Below, piece by piece: positions 34,857 to 46,483 of a stretch of 64,000 nt of DNA. The first letter of the stretch is position 1. Each line of letters opens with the position of its first letter. Made by a program: the position numbers and the translations under genes. The notes below the pieces were generated by a model, which was not told where the DNA came from, did no database searches, and saw nothing but the letters and a program-made list of their open reading frames with translations. The DNA lies in contig VNWV01000001.1 of assembly GCA_009801085.1 (NCBI GenBank), positions 2,108,001 to 2,172,000 on the forward strand. The letters are read 5' to 3'. Origin of the DNA: Lasiodiplodia sp. COLG20. Lineage: Eukaryota > Ascomycota > Dothideomycetes > Botryosphaeriales > Botryosphaeriaceae.

Positions 34857-36640
34857 ATGACTTCGCACCATCCCGCCGCCGGCCTAGTGAGGCTCCCTCC
34901 CCTCGACGCCAGTCATCTGCCGCTGCAATGCGTCGCCACGCAACCTGTGTCGTGAACCGCGCTAGACTCTGGGGCTAACGGCTGCGCTAGGATGAGCTCC
35001 CGGAAGATCCAGCTGATCATGAGGACAACCGCACCTTCACCTCGTGAGCACATCCCCTTTCCTTGACTGGTGTTGTTCCTCTGATCGGCGCTATTGATCC
35101 TTCGCCAAAGACGTTCGGGGGGATAATGACGCGCAGCTGCTGGACCTGACATTCCCGCTCCCTTAGCTAATGCAGCCAGAGGTCCCGGACTGTGGCGTCG
35201 AGCGTAACTATGTACCGCTATGAGAACGGGAGGAGATACCACGCCTACCGTGCGTCTCAACCCTGCACTCCGCTTTGCCCCAACTGACCGCAGCCGCGCA
35301 GGGGATGGAGCGTACTACCAGCCCAACGATGATCGCCAGGCGAAGGCGGGCAGCATAGAGTACGTCTCCCTGGGCCAATTCCTCTCCACACGGCTGACAT
35401 TGGCCCCAATTGGGAAAGACATCACGTGTGGTTGTTGACCCTCAACGACGCTCTCTTCTTCGCGCCCTTGCAGGACCCGCAGAAGGTGCTGGACGTCGGC
35501 ACTGGGACCGGCCTGTGGGCTGTCGACATGGGGGACAGGTATCCCTCGTGCGAGATCATAGGCACAGATCTATCGCCCACTCAAGTGCCCTATGCACCAC
35601 CAAACGTCCGCTTCGAGATAGATGACTGCTGCAGCGAGTGGACGTATCCGGAAAACAGCTTTGACCTTATTCACGTCCGTGGCTTGACGGGCAGTGTAGG
35701 AAACTGGCCCAAGTTTTATCAAGAATGCATAAAGTATGGAGATGATGTTTTTTTTTTTTATCTTGACCAATCAGAAGACGAATACCTATGTTGGGTGTTA
35801 GCTCTTAGCAACTTCCCCCACTGACCTCTTGTACTACCATCAGGCACCTTCGACCGAACGGGTACCTTGAGCAGTTAGAGTTTGGGATCGATATTCATAC
35901 GGACCCGGCAGAGACGCCTCATGACGAGATCATTAGGAGTTTCGGGCCCCTGCTCGTCGAAGCTGGCGACAGGATGGGCAAGACGTTCGAAATCTCGAGG
36001 CATATGACCCGGCTCATTGAGCAAGCCGGTAAGTCTTCGACAAGTTCTATACATACATTTGGGAATGTGACTCAAACTAACCACCAGCAGGCTTCGTAGA
36101 TGTCATTACAAAGCGCTTCATCTGGCCCATTGGCCCTTGGTCTGACGACGAACGCCTTAAAGAGCTCGGCCGCTGGAACCTGAAAAACTGGGAGGACGGT
36201 ATGGAAGGTTGGGTAATGGCACTGCTGACTAGGATCCACGGGGTGAGTTTGAGCATCCCAATGAGCCACGTGCAGGACGAAGGCGGGTCGTTGGTTGGCT
36301 AACATACCCCTCTCTGCTATAGTGGTCCTATGAAGAGGTCCAGAATTATCGAGCACAACTATTGAGAGGCGTCAAGTCGAAGGGGGTCAAAGCTTGGCAC
36401 GACGTGTTCGTTGTCCTATTTTCTACGTATAAGCGCGCACTTGCTGATCTGGACTTAGATGTGTCGTCTACGCGCGTAAACCCGAATAAATTTGTAATGG
36501 CTTGGATGAGCATACACGCAACACGTACATGCAGGTGCATCAACGGCCTTTTCATGCGATTGATACCCTCTCAATTTAGTTTCGCTCTAGACAGCAACGA
36601 TTTTTTCCATGGCATCTCTATTCCCTGTTTGTGTGCCTAG
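34857..36640 (+). CDS. LaeA-like SAM-dependent methyltransferase, eight exons
   Basis: Exons 34857-34886, 34991-35043, 35176-35249, 35302-35359, 35419-35733, 35844-36028, 36091-36242 and 36323-36640 (384 aa). The joins rebuild the family order: an acidic start, RTVASSVTMYRYENGRRYHAYR, YYQPNDD, EHHVWLLTLNDALFFAPL, SAM-binding VLDVGTGTGLWAVDMGD (85-101), GTDLSP, FDLIHVRGLTG, CIKHLRPNGYLEQLE, TRLIEQAGFVDV and KAWHDVFVV. This is the class of fungal seven-beta-strand methyltransferases that includes the regulator LaeA and many paralogues; substrates are mostly unknown. Oddity: related proteins usually stop a few residues after HDVFVV, but here the frame continues for about 73 residues of Cys/Phe-rich sequence to the stop at 36638, which suggests loss of the ancestral stop or an unrecognised last intron. 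Intron 5 includes a run of 12 T. The acceptor CAGCAG before exon 7 is a tandem site. Confidence 0.85.
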
Positions 36641-37886
36641 AAAAGGGGGAAGTGGCGAATTCCATGTCGCTCTCATTCAGCTCTATCGGAGCAGACCCTG
36701 TGGCTTACAGCACCAAAGAGAGTCTATTCCATTGTCGTAAAAGACACGACACGTCAGACATGCGGAATTGCGCGATTCGCGACATCGTGAAGGCTTCCCG
36801 ACAGAGGTACTGTATTCATGATTGAACAGAGAGAGGTCGCACGTTGTGCTTTTCTCTGCCTATCAAACGCTCATGCACTTAAGCGCCGCCCATGCACACG
36901 ATCGCACCCCTTTGAGGATTCCCTGTTATCGATCTCGGAAGCAGACTGAAGACATCCTGTTGGTCATCTCACCCAGCTTCGGACCACTCCGCATCAACCG
37001 GCTCCTGCGCCGAAAACCACGTTGCCGGGAAAAAGAAATGAGATGAACAAGCGTCGATTCCCGGAAAGGGTGCCACGAAAACCACATTGATTTTAGCTTC
37101 CCATGCGAAAAGGTAATCGCGGGAGAGGACTCGTATTTCGCTGCCGCAACCAATAAGCTCCAGATTAAACCTCAGGCTGCACCTGCACCTGCGCCTTCGA
37201 AGGCGGCGGTGGTATAGGTTTTTGAACAACGTCAGACCACGCATGACGTTCGTGGCGTCTGGGGACTGGTCTGGACTGCAGGAGATCGACTATCTACCGG
37301 GACACCTTCACCTCAATTCCATCTTGCTTTATTGTGTTCCTGCCGTTACGCAATGCAAGAGCGTTAGCCACAGTATGTACCACGTCCGATAGGGCAAACG
37401 ACGATCGCTTACTACATATCCATCTCTTCACCGCGGAGCCGCGTCTTCTTCCGCCGTGCATGGTTATCAGCCCCCAACCAGAAGATTCCGCCATCTTCCG
37501 GCCATTTCTTCGTCGTTTTCTTTTCTTTTTCTGCTGCGGATGCTTTCTTCGTAGCGAATATGTGCGTGCGTATGTGCGTGCACATGCGCTCTTTGGCGTA
37601 GTCTCTGCTACCCACACCGCATTTGCATGTAGCTGTCTGTAGGTATACGTGATGCAATCTGCAACTCCCACCGGACGCAAGCTTTGTGCATCCGAGAGCC
37701 GTTGAAAAGTGGAGGCGGGGAAGGCAAAAGCAAACATAATCTTGCTTCTTGTCTGTAACACACCTCCCACTTTTCCGTCTCTGTGTAACCCCGACCATTC
37801 GGATACACCCACACCTCCAAACTGGTGTTATATTGATTATAGCAGTACACCGCACCATACCTGCATGGACATGTGCTCATCTATCC

Positions 37887-37903
37887 TTTTTTTTTTTTTT
37901 TTT
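37887..37903 (+). repeat. Homopolymer run (T)17
   Basis: Uninterrupted T x17 within the spacer downstream of the methyltransferase gene. Confidence 0.9.
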
Positions 37904-39073
37904 GCTGCCAAATTCATTCTTTCCAGAGAACAAACTAAAAGGACAGGACCACGTGTTTGCCCAGCGCCGGAAAATAATCAAAGGCTCGCGCTGATTGGTG
38001 ACGTAGCTGGTACCTTCGCTTAGCATCGCGAGTTTCGAGTATATTTTCCCCCGGTCGTGCGTGGGATGAGCGGGCGGGTTGCGACTTCTCGTCCCGTCCA
38101 GCAAGCAGCAGCGGCTCTTGCGGAGGGGCAGCCGATAGGGCTGTCGGATGCGCAGGCCTTGATACCCGTATGCGGAGTCGGACATGATTAACCTAAAAAG
38201 TAAATGCAGCAACCCACCCACACCACTTGTTCCGGGAGTCAGTCCGTTGGCTGTGACGTATTCAATTTTTTGGGGGCCGAGAATGCGGGAGGCGGTGAGG
38301 CGAGGATGCACATACGAATCGCATGAGTACGAGGATGGAAATGCTTGGCGTTTGATGCGCCATGGGTTGGGGAGCTTGCACCTCTTGTCAGGCCATGTCA
38401 ATACGAGCGCCCCATCTGCCTCATGGTGGCTGATGATCTAGACTGACGGAGCAGTTGGTTCCAGCCAGTTTGCAGACCCTTGTTCCAGTCTCTTGTCACC
38501 GGCACTTGAAGATCGCGTGTTCACCAAACTATGCTGAGAGTTCGCAAGTATGCTTACTACCGTTTTCACATGAGGTAGATTATTGGAACACTGAGCTTGT
38601 TTGAATTAATTCTTCAGGGTGCCAACTATACGCATATGCTTCCGCTCATACGCTTTGCCAAGTCCTCTTACTTTCTGCGTTGCTCTTCACTTCCCGGAAA
38701 AGGAGAAACTAAAATTAGAGAGGGATGGCTGACCATCCACTTCCTAATAGAGCAGTTTGATCATCCTAATGAACTTCCAAGTTCCTGGCCTACAGGGAGC
38801 TTCTGTGCACCTCGATTGAAAGCGCTGTATTAGTCTCATTTTATCCCTCCGCTTTCCGTCCTACTTTTCTTCTTTCCTTTACGTAGATGGAATTTAGGGA
38901 CTCTCGCTATACCCTTCCAGTCTTCAATCAATTGGTTCTCTTTTGTTTCTCACTGCGATTGTAGCTTTTCAGAATGGTTTCTGGAATGAAACTGTTATCG
39001 CGATCGGTTGATACATTTCTCTTCCACTCCTCAACGGCACTACTCACTTGAGCTTCACCACAGCCACTTCAAC

Positions 39074-39365
39074 ATGGTCGAAGCATACAAGAGCTTGAAA
39101 CAGCCATTCTCAGGCTTAGGAGAGGTAAGAAATTCCTTAATGCTTTGCGTAAGGGTATCAGTACCTACTGGGTATGCAACACGACTCAGCATAATCGGCA
39201 TAGTGAAGTGAGCAGGTACGACATGGAGCAGTTTTGAAGAGGCGTTTCACTAAGATCCGTAAGTAGCGCACGAAGCGGAGAGCGGTGAGACATTCCGATT
39301 TGATTAGCGACAAAGCAGTGTGGAAAGGTCCTGATAGTGGCCCAGAACTTTTGCGGGATGAATGA
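39074..39365 (+). CDS. Possible small spliced gene (46 aa), doubtful
   Basis: A CT-rich leader and CAAC-ATG context open a 17-codon exon (39074-39124: MVEAYKSLKQPFSGLGE) followed by a GTAAGA donor. A CAG acceptor at 39213-39215 and a second GTAAGT donor at 39259 join exons 39216-39258 and 39319-39365 in frame, ending WKGPDSGPELLRDE-stop. Splice signals are good but branch sites are weak. There is no family match, and three short exons can arise by chance. It may also be the 5' remnant of a decayed longer gene. Confidence 0.2.
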
Positions 39366-39980
39366 GTGAGAAATTCAAGAGCACGAAGGATGTGAGTGAG
39401 CTCGCAGTTTTTAGAGTCTGAATGGTTTGTGAAGTGAAATGCGCGAGATAGTTAAGTGGGGCGTGGCTGCGCCGTATGACTCCGTCTGTTTTGGTATGCG
39501 GCGTGGTCGACTCGGTACCATCGCTACGGATGCGGCGCTCAAGTCATTCACGAGAACCTACAACCGTCGGTTTGGGCACCGAACCTCGATGGAGCGAATA
39601 GGAACTGAGTCTGAGATGTGGAGATGCCAATGTACTTTAGCCGCACTGTTTTGCTGGGTGAGTTGCACGGTCATTAGAAAACATCACGCCACCAAGCGGT
39701 CTTGATCGTACGTGATCACTTCCACCTCAAAACACAGGTGTTCTGCGGCACAGTCTGATGGCGGGGATTATGACGTGAATGAAACTTATATCTTCTTCTC
39801 GTTGATTCTTTAGATGAAGAGGGCCCCTCAGCGGCACGGATTAAGCGCCGAATGTGGCAATGAGAGAATCTCATGCCGGGGCAACCAAAAAAAAACTGGC
39901 CCAAGCTCCAGACTTCCAAGGGTCCAGTCGACCCACATGCCCTTATTTGAACTCCAAAGGAAAATCATAAAATCGTAAAA

Positions 39981-41363
39981 TCATTCGCATGCAGCAATGT
40001 CGTTAAAGTACCAGAGATGGGCGTTAACGTCCACGTTCAAACCCCATTTGGCATTGCCGGATAGGTTGGAGTTGCCCTCGTAAGTGGTGATGTCGTTGGC
40101 GGTCACCGTAGCATCATTAGCACTGCTGATGTAGTACTCGGGAGAGACGTGCACGTAGCCCATGTTGAGGGTCGGCAGGCGGGGAACCTAGATGACAGTA
40201 AGCCTTTTGTCCCTGAGAAAAGGATTGTAAGAGCAATGTCATACGGGGTCATTGAGATGCGTGACGCGGTAGTTGTTGCCCTGAGCTGTGATATAGTCCG
40301 ACAGTGCGGCCGGTCCGATACGAGGAGCGCCGTAAGTGTACTGTACGATCATCAGTGAGTTATATCCAGACGTAAGTTTCGAAATCAGACCCACCAAGAC
40401 TACATTGTAACCACTGTTTCGTAGGTCCGCCGCAGCTAAAGTAGCCACCGCACCTCCCCTACTTCTATCAGCTAAATGTTCAAGTATCGAGGAGACTAGG
40501 GTACGCACAGGCTGTGACCGGTGGCAACAATCTGGTAACTGGGATTGGCCGCTCTGGCCGACTCTACAGCGTCAACGACATAACTGCGGGCTTCTTGCCA
40601 CGAGTTCCAGAAGCCCGAGTGTGCGGGGCAGCCGGAGCAAATGGTGGTTGCCGTTGTCCCTGTGACGATTGGTTAGGCCACAGATACTGTTGAAGAAGTC
40701 GAAGAAAACCAACCGAAATCGAAGTTTGCGATCCAATTCTGAATGGATCTCGAGCCACGGAAAGATACAACGATCAGTTGGTTTGTAGAGTCGGTGGCCA
40801 CAAAACCCGTCGTATCGGTAACGGCGGAGCTGTAAGAAGGTTAGTCGGAGATTTCTATTGAAAAGTTTACATTGCTTCTGTGAAATGACTATACGAGAGA
40901 AAGAAACAAGAGTCCATCATCAATTTTAACACGACGGGGCATTGGTTGGTAGAAGGAGTCCAGTCATGCTTAATCCAGGAATAAATCCAAAGACGTGGTC
41001 GATAATAAAAGATGAAAGAAATGTGATGACTCTTGACAACAAACTCGGACAAGGGAGGGACTTACTCTTCGAATTCAACGACGGTGTTGGTGGTTGCGGA
41101 ATCCACCAACGGGCAATTTCCGGCTTCGCACGAGACCTCGGTGCCCGTCGAGTTGTTGTTCTGAGCGCAATACGATGCAGCAGAATACTGCTCGAACAGA
41201 TTGAACTTGGCAAGCAGGTCGGCGCTGACAGCTGCGTAGGTGTGAGCTCAAGTTGATGCCAAAGAATTCATGGTGGAGTACCTCTCTTCTCAAACGGCGT
41301 CGGAGCAGCGATTGCCCGCCATGACAAAAGCGCAAAGACGACAGACAGAGACAGACGGGCCAT
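39981..41363 (-). CDS. Secreted class 3 lipase (Thermomyces lipase-like)
   Basis: Seven exons: 41363-41282, 41231-41066, 40829-40714, 40659-40509, 40458-40395, 40340-40245 and 40187-39981 (293 aa). A signal peptide ([20 protein letters not shown]) is followed by a short propeptide ending in KR, a Kex2 site, then the alpha/beta-hydrolase. The catalytic triad is Ser171 in GHSLGG (169-174, interrupted by an intron inside the Leu codon), Asp224 in HLNDPVPRLP, and His282 in AHLWYF. Other family landmarks are [42 protein letters not shown] and SPEYY. Cys pairs and length fit secreted fungal triacylglycerol lipases and feruloyl-esterase relatives. Intron 2 (236 nt) is long for this genome. HDL-like specificity is unknown; lipid ester hydrolysis outside the cell is the likely role. 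Confidence 0.93.
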
Positions 41364-42709
41364 GATGAACAACAGAGCGGCGGCGAGGGGAACACTGGCT
41401 GCTTGCTGGCCGAATAACGGCGAACAGCAGCGGGCTTTTAAGCGCCGGCATTTTCACGAGGCTGGAGAAAAACCTGAACAAAGGCAATAGAGAGATGGAA
41501 TGTTCCCTCGGTAGACGCAAAAAAAAGCGACTGGGCACCGAAATCGCTAGCGAGGAGGAGACGCCATTTGCGGAAACAGGCAGCTCCTTGCAGTGGGACC
41601 TGCCTTTCTCTACAAGTCCTCATAGTCAGCGCTTGTTGAGAGCCGCTCCGCTAGGTGCTGACTCGGCCAACGTGCCGCTCCGATAGGCTGGCGGGTGTGA
41701 TATGAATAGTGTTGGACATGCGCCGGGCGTAAGCGCAGCGGACAAAGGTACCCAACCAGGATGGCGTCCGCGCTCTATTCGCACCTCTCCACACGGCGAC
41801 CGATTGCGGGGAAAGCCATCGTTGTGGCTTTTTTTCGTAGGGCTTCGCGAATGGTCATTGCGCCGAAGTCTTGCACTAGCACCTGACCACGAAGAGGGGA
41901 AAAGTGGGAAATCTAAGCGACAGTCCACTTCAGGCTGCCGGCCGCTGCGCGTGTCGGCCAGGTACGATGTCATGTGGCTGACTGGCGTCGGATCGCCAGC
42001 GACAGCCAATACCCATTCCGGTGTTCCTGGCCGAGGCGCCGTGGTCTGGAAATCACGAATCCTTCGCGCAATCGGCAAGATGGCGGGGGAGGGCGTAGAG
42101 TTGGCACTATTGAGAACGAGGGGAAAAGCAGGGCACCTTGCATCCGCGCACTTCCTGACCGAGGTCCCGATGTGTTAGCCAATGTTAGTTTGTGGAGTTG
42201 AGAACGAGGTGACGCGTCGGTCCGGATGAAAGAGGCGCGAGTAGAGAAGAGGGCCGGATGAGCTGCATGCTGCAAGGGCTCGAAACTCAGCCCCGCGGCG
42301 GGGAATGATCCGGCTCCCGACATCAACATCGCCATCAGAACAACAGCCAGGCGCGAACGAGCGCCAAACAGTGGAATTGGCACAGAGAAGGCGAAGAGGC
42401 GTGAGCGGGGAGAGAAGAAGGGACCTCAAGAACAGGTGGGAATGGCTAAGCACGTGCTCGCGCGACACGCGACGCGCCTTCTCCATTCGCCGCTGCCGCC
42501 TGTCCGCCGCTCCACAAATGTAGTCGCACCACTTAACACACCCAAACACAACCGCTCAGCCCACGCATCATACCAATCACTGCCAGTCCCGAGGAACTGA
42601 AGTTGCTCCCACGCCATGAGCTCGACACCACACCCTACCATACTCAGCCGCCACAATCCCGTGCCATAACACAGTCGCCCATTTATACGTCGCTGAACCT
42701 ATCCGCATA
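41364..42709. other. Intergenic: divergent promoters of lipase and the next gene
   Basis: 1.35 kb with no supported gene. A CTTAAAAG TATA-like element for the lipase lies at about 41435-41442 on the minus strand. The GC-rich middle has open frames in several registers without recognisable content. Confidence 0.45.
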
Positions 42710-44068
42710 ATGCCGACAATACTTAAACAGACATCTCATCAAGCAAAAGCCGAATACCGCAAAAACGGCGGTCGTCCTTCTGAGAGCCAGACTCGACGTC
42801 TGGAGAGGTCCGCCGCTAGAGATCGCGAAGCCGAGGAAGGGAAAAAGAAAGAGAAGAGGAAGAAGGAGGCCAAGAAGCGGAGAGAGGAGAAGGAGCGGAA
42901 GGAGAAGGAAGCTCGCCTCAAAAACGGCATTGGATACGCCACCCAGGCCTGCGGCTATAATTTCACCCAGCACCGCCAGAAAAACTGGTTCCGAAGCTAT
43001 CTTCAAAAGGCTCAGCCGAAGCCGGCGCCCGAGCTCAAGCCTGAGCCCGAGGACGAAAATCCCTTCAGATCTTCCCAGCTTTCGCAGCTCGAGGCCGCCG
43101 AAGAGCAGTGTGACCAGCCTGACGATGTTGTTTGCGATGACGCAAGCGAAGACGACTTACCTGACGATGATATCCGCAATGAGGTTAACGAGGTCGATGA
43201 TGCCGACAAGGAAGATCAGAACTGCCAGATCGCTCTCTCCCTGGAGCCTACTCCCCGCAACTCAACGAGTCATCCCCATGGCCCAGAGGATGAGAATGAT
43301 GTTGATGGACTCTCCGACACGTTCACCCAAGCAATCAAAAATTCCGAGTCGGTGTTCAATGCCGCTCTCGGCAGCGACGACGATTCTCTTAATCCTTGGA
43401 GTACTGACGACATCGACGAGGAAGCACTGATGGCTGCCGTAAAAGGTCAGACGCCGACTTCGAAGGCCTCTATCGCAGCCTCTGGTGCTCCGGCTGAAGA
43501 GGTTGACGATCTGCCGTCAATGAATGCGCAGCTACTTGACAAGCTTGCTTCAGACTCGGACTTACAAGTTGCCCGAGACTTTGCTACATCCGCGAATTGT
43601 CAGCCGTGCGCCACTTTCTCGGATTCATTTTTCTCTTCGGAATTGGATCTCTCGGCTGAGGATTTTGCGGCCATCGATGCGATGGTCCTAGAAGCACAAC
43701 CTACGCCTTCGAAAGTCCGTGCCTCCGGCGAGCAGCATGTTCCTTCCGTGGCCCGGCAGCCAAAAATACTGAATAGTGCCAATACGGCGCGCCCGGCTCT
43801 CGACCCGCTGCTGGCGACATCTGCAAGGCAGGCCCAGAAGAGAAAGGCCGATGTTTTAGATAACCACGGACTCCCATCCCCGACGCAGCCGGTGGAGCTC
43901 ACTGCTAAGGGGATGTCTGCTGATAGCAGCATGCTTCCACCGCAGAGGCCGGATACTTCTACAGTCAACCATACGCCCGCCACTGGCTCTTATGAGTCAA
44001 GGTTTGCTGTCTATGGTCTTTCAACGCAGCTTATCCACGAAGCTGCATTCGAGGACGACGACCTCTAA
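42710..44068 (+). CDS. Conserved-looking charged protein, unknown function
   Basis: Single exon, 452 aa. Residues about 24-72 are an extremely basic, Lys/Arg/Glu-alternating helix predicted to form a single-helix or coiled coil and to act as a nuclear signal. A short aromatic motif follows (GIGYATQACGYNFTQHRQKNWFRSYL). The rest is acidic and Ser/Pro-rich, with DEDE-type patches and a last block ESRFAVYGLSTQLIHEAAFEDDDL that looks like a short linear binding motif at the C-terminus. No catalytic domain is seen and I do not recognise the family. It begins after a CT/AC-rich leader. A nuclear, disordered adaptor is a guess from composition. Confidence 0.82.
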   Translation: MPTILKQTSHQAKAEYRKNGGRPSESQTRRLERSAARDREAEEGKKKEKRKKEAKKRREEKERKEKEARLKNGIGYATQACGYNFTQHRQKNWFRSYLQKAQPKPAPELKPEPEDENPFRSSQLSQLEAAEEQCDQPDDVVCDDASEDDLPDDDIRNEVNEVDDADKEDQNCQIALSLEPTPRNSTSHPHGPEDENDVDGLSDTFTQAIKNSESVFNAALGSDDDSLNPWSTDDIDEEALMAAVKGQTPTSKASIAASGAPAEEVDDLPSMNAQLLDKLASDSDLQVARDFATSANCQPCATFSDSFFSSELDLSAEDFAAIDAMVLEAQPTPSKVRASGEQHVPSVARQPKILNSANTARPALDPLLATSARQAQKRKADVLDNHGLPSPTQPVELTAKGMSADSSMLPPQRPDTSTVNHTPATGSYESRFAVYGLSTQLIHEAAFEDDDL

Positions 44069-44833
44069 AGTACACGACAAACTTGACTGTGGAAAGTAGT
44101 CAATCTACTGTGCTACACATTTTACATCGTAACGCTCCTCTGTCAATCAGGTGCTCAAACAACGGCGAATCAGGTATGACAGGGGAGGACTTGAAGACAC
44201 AAACCACAATGTTTAGATTTTGGGATTTTCTTGTTTAATATGCCTTGGTTCTGCGGGGCACCATTGGAAGTGCCTTAAGCAGCAGCTCGAGGCGCAACCC
44301 ATTGAGCACTAATGCTCGAATTTGAAGAATGGAACATGAAAGTTCAGCGTAGCATGGACGGGTTTCTAAGGTTGGTTTGCTAGTGAATTATGGTTAGCGG
44401 GTCTAGGGTGCATTTCAAAGTGTTTTCTACGCGTTGGGCGTTTCTTCATTTTCTTTTCAGTTTCGGCATTCGATACCATCATGACTTTGCATTGGGCTGC
44501 ACCTGAATTAGAAGGAAATCATAGGGTACTACGACAGTTAGACTTTTAGAGCGAGTACCTTGTTTTCGCAGATTCACAAATGGACGTATAATACGGAGCA
44601 ATATGCAATTCAAGTAGATTATGAGTAATGAGTAATTCAATCACCGAAAAACCACGTCAATATGTCTCAAAGACGCCGAAAATGCAGCAAACACTGACCG
44701 AGACCTGTTATCGTCTTGTCGACACTCTCCACGGACTCGAGCTGAGGACAAGCCACAGTACTCGCTTTTATAACAGCACACAGGAACAACAAAAAAGGTC
44801 TGCAGTGATTCCTTTCAAAAACTCAAATTTCAT
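44069..44833. other. Convergent intergenic region
   Basis: 3' flanks of the preceding plus-strand gene and of Dom34 on the minus strand. AT-rich, no gene seen. A long plus-strand frame that starts at 44628 runs on as antisense of Dom34 and is not called. Confidence 0.5.
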
Positions 44834-46108
44834 TCATATTTGCTCTCCATCCTCCGCAGCAGCAGCCCCTTCTGCCTCGCCCTCGGCCTCGACCTCCTCG
44901 TCTAGGTCTTCAATGGGGAAAGTCAAGATAGCAGCAATGTTGCCCAAGCCCTCCAGCCTCTTCCCGCTCTCGTGCGCCGAGCTCAGCACGCGCACCTCGC
45001 CGCCCTCCTGCTCCCTGACGCGATCGACCAGGCGCACCCAGCGGCGGCGGGTGGCGATGTCCTGGCTACGGAAGAGGGCGTTTGAGATGAGCAGGACGCC
45101 GCCGCCGCGGCCGACGGCGCCCTTGTCGACGGCCTTTTCGACCTCACGCGGGCCGTACCACGCGCGGCCGTCGTCCATGCGCAGCAGCTCGAGGAAGCGG
45201 TCCATCAGCGCCGTCTCGCGCGCGTACTTGGTGTCGCTGAGCTTGGCCAGCACCGTCGGCGACTTGAGCACCTCGTGCAGCGCGTGCACGTGGCCCGACG
45301 ACGAGTGCGCGACCAGGATCGACTGTACCTGCGCTTGCAACGGCTTGTTGCCCGTCGACAGGGCCTGCTGCTTGATGTAGGCCTGGAACGAGGCTGCGAC
45401 GAAGCCGGGCGAGGCGAGGAGGAGCGGGCGCGGGTTCGAGAGGTCAATTTGGCGGAGAAGCGTGCTGAGGACTGTCGAGAAGAACTTGTCCATTCCCTAG
45501 AAAATAATTAGCATAATTTTCTTGAAAACATTCTTGGGGGGGAAGAATTTAGTAAATCATACTTTGTCATGATCTCCGGTCCCGCCCCTCCTCTTCCTCG
45601 GTATAGGCGTCTCCACGCGCTGACGCAGGATGGTCTGGTGCTCGGTAATCAGGCAGATGTTTGCCATGCCCTCCTGCATCACGACGGCCCAAACCTCGGC
45701 GCGCTTGGTGGGATCGGTGGCCTCCTTGAGCGCCTCTAGCGCGACGCTGTCCCAGCCGTCGTTCTTCTCGAGCACGAACTGGCGCTGCAGCTCTAGGTCC
45801 AGCGTGTGGCTTTGGTTCAGGCCGACAAACTCGTTCTCCTCGGCGACCTGGCCGGCGACGTGCAGCTGGCTGCTGCCCGCGACGAAGTCGGTGCGCGTCA
45901 CCCGGATCGTCAGCGTCGTGTGCACGCGCTTCGACGACGTTGCGCCCGTCGCCGACGCCGTCGTCACCTTGCGCACCGCGGCCGCGCGCAGCGTGTCCAG
46001 CGGCCGGATCAGGTTGTACGCGTGCCACATGTCTTCCGGCTCTTCGGGTAGTAGCGTCGCCGTGCCCGCTCCCGTCCGGCGGTCGATGCTCTGTTTGATG
46101 AGGCGCAT
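44834..46108 (-). CDS. DOM34: Dom34/Pelota ribosome-rescue factor
   Basis: Exons 46108-45563 and 45496-44834 (402 aa); 66-nt intron with a GCTAAT branch. The N-terminus MRLIKQSIDR..G.A.LLPEEPEDMWHAYNLI is the Pelota Sm-like domain. The central domain includes LLASPGFVAASFQAYIKQQA. The last domain (eRF1 domain 3-like) contains YGPREVEKAVDKGAVGRGGGVLLISNALFR..R. Dom34 binds the empty A site of stalled ribosomes with Hbs1 and splits them for no-go and nonstop decay. As is normal for Pelota, no GGQ peptide-release motif is present. The C-terminus is an acidic Glu/Ala-rich tail. Length fits the family. Start chosen by the conserved first residues. Confidence 0.95.
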
Positions 46109-46483
46109 GGTGAGTCGCGTGCGTTAATCGGACGTCGTAGGCAGCGGGGTTGTATGGGCGCACGAGGTGGGAAGGAGCGGCGTGGTCGGAAATATATTGG
46201 TCGTGATTGGAGTTTGGGCTGGCGAGCGCAGTGACGTTTGAACTGCAGCCCCGCAACGTTGGCCCCACTGCCGGGTGGTATCGATAAGCAAATAATCAAC
46301 AGTTTAAAGTACAAGAAAGTTGGTCTTGATTTGGAAATGCAATTTGTGAATGTTGAATTCTTTTATTTTTAGCTAGACGGCTAATTGGCACCGTAGCTGG
46401 AGAACGGCGGCCTGAGCGCATATTTCCTTGGAGAAATGGACCACGAGCAACGTCTGTCCTCCAGCGGCTACGGAGCGATGGAT
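46109..46483. other. Dom34 promoter region
   Basis: 375 bp between the Dom34 start and the stop of the upstream permease gene, both on the minus strand. No gene seen. Confidence 0.5.

Larger units (their letters stand above)
36641..39980. other. 3.3-kb spacer with at most one tiny gene
   Basis: AT-richer, with stops in all frames. It contains (T)17 at 37887-37903, a GTGCGTGCGTAT short tandem at about 37562-37583, and the doubtful small spliced frame at 39074-39365. No tRNA, transposase or terminal repeats recognised. Confidence 0.45.

Noticed and set aside
34857..36640. Methyltransferase as a member of a secondary-metabolite cluster
   Set aside because: No polyketide synthase, peptide synthetase, terpene cyclase or P450 lies in the window; LaeA-like methyltransferases are numerous outside clusters.
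44628..45380. 250-codon plus-strand frame
   Set aside because: Antisense to Dom34 exon 2 and Ser/Arg-rich by shadow composition.
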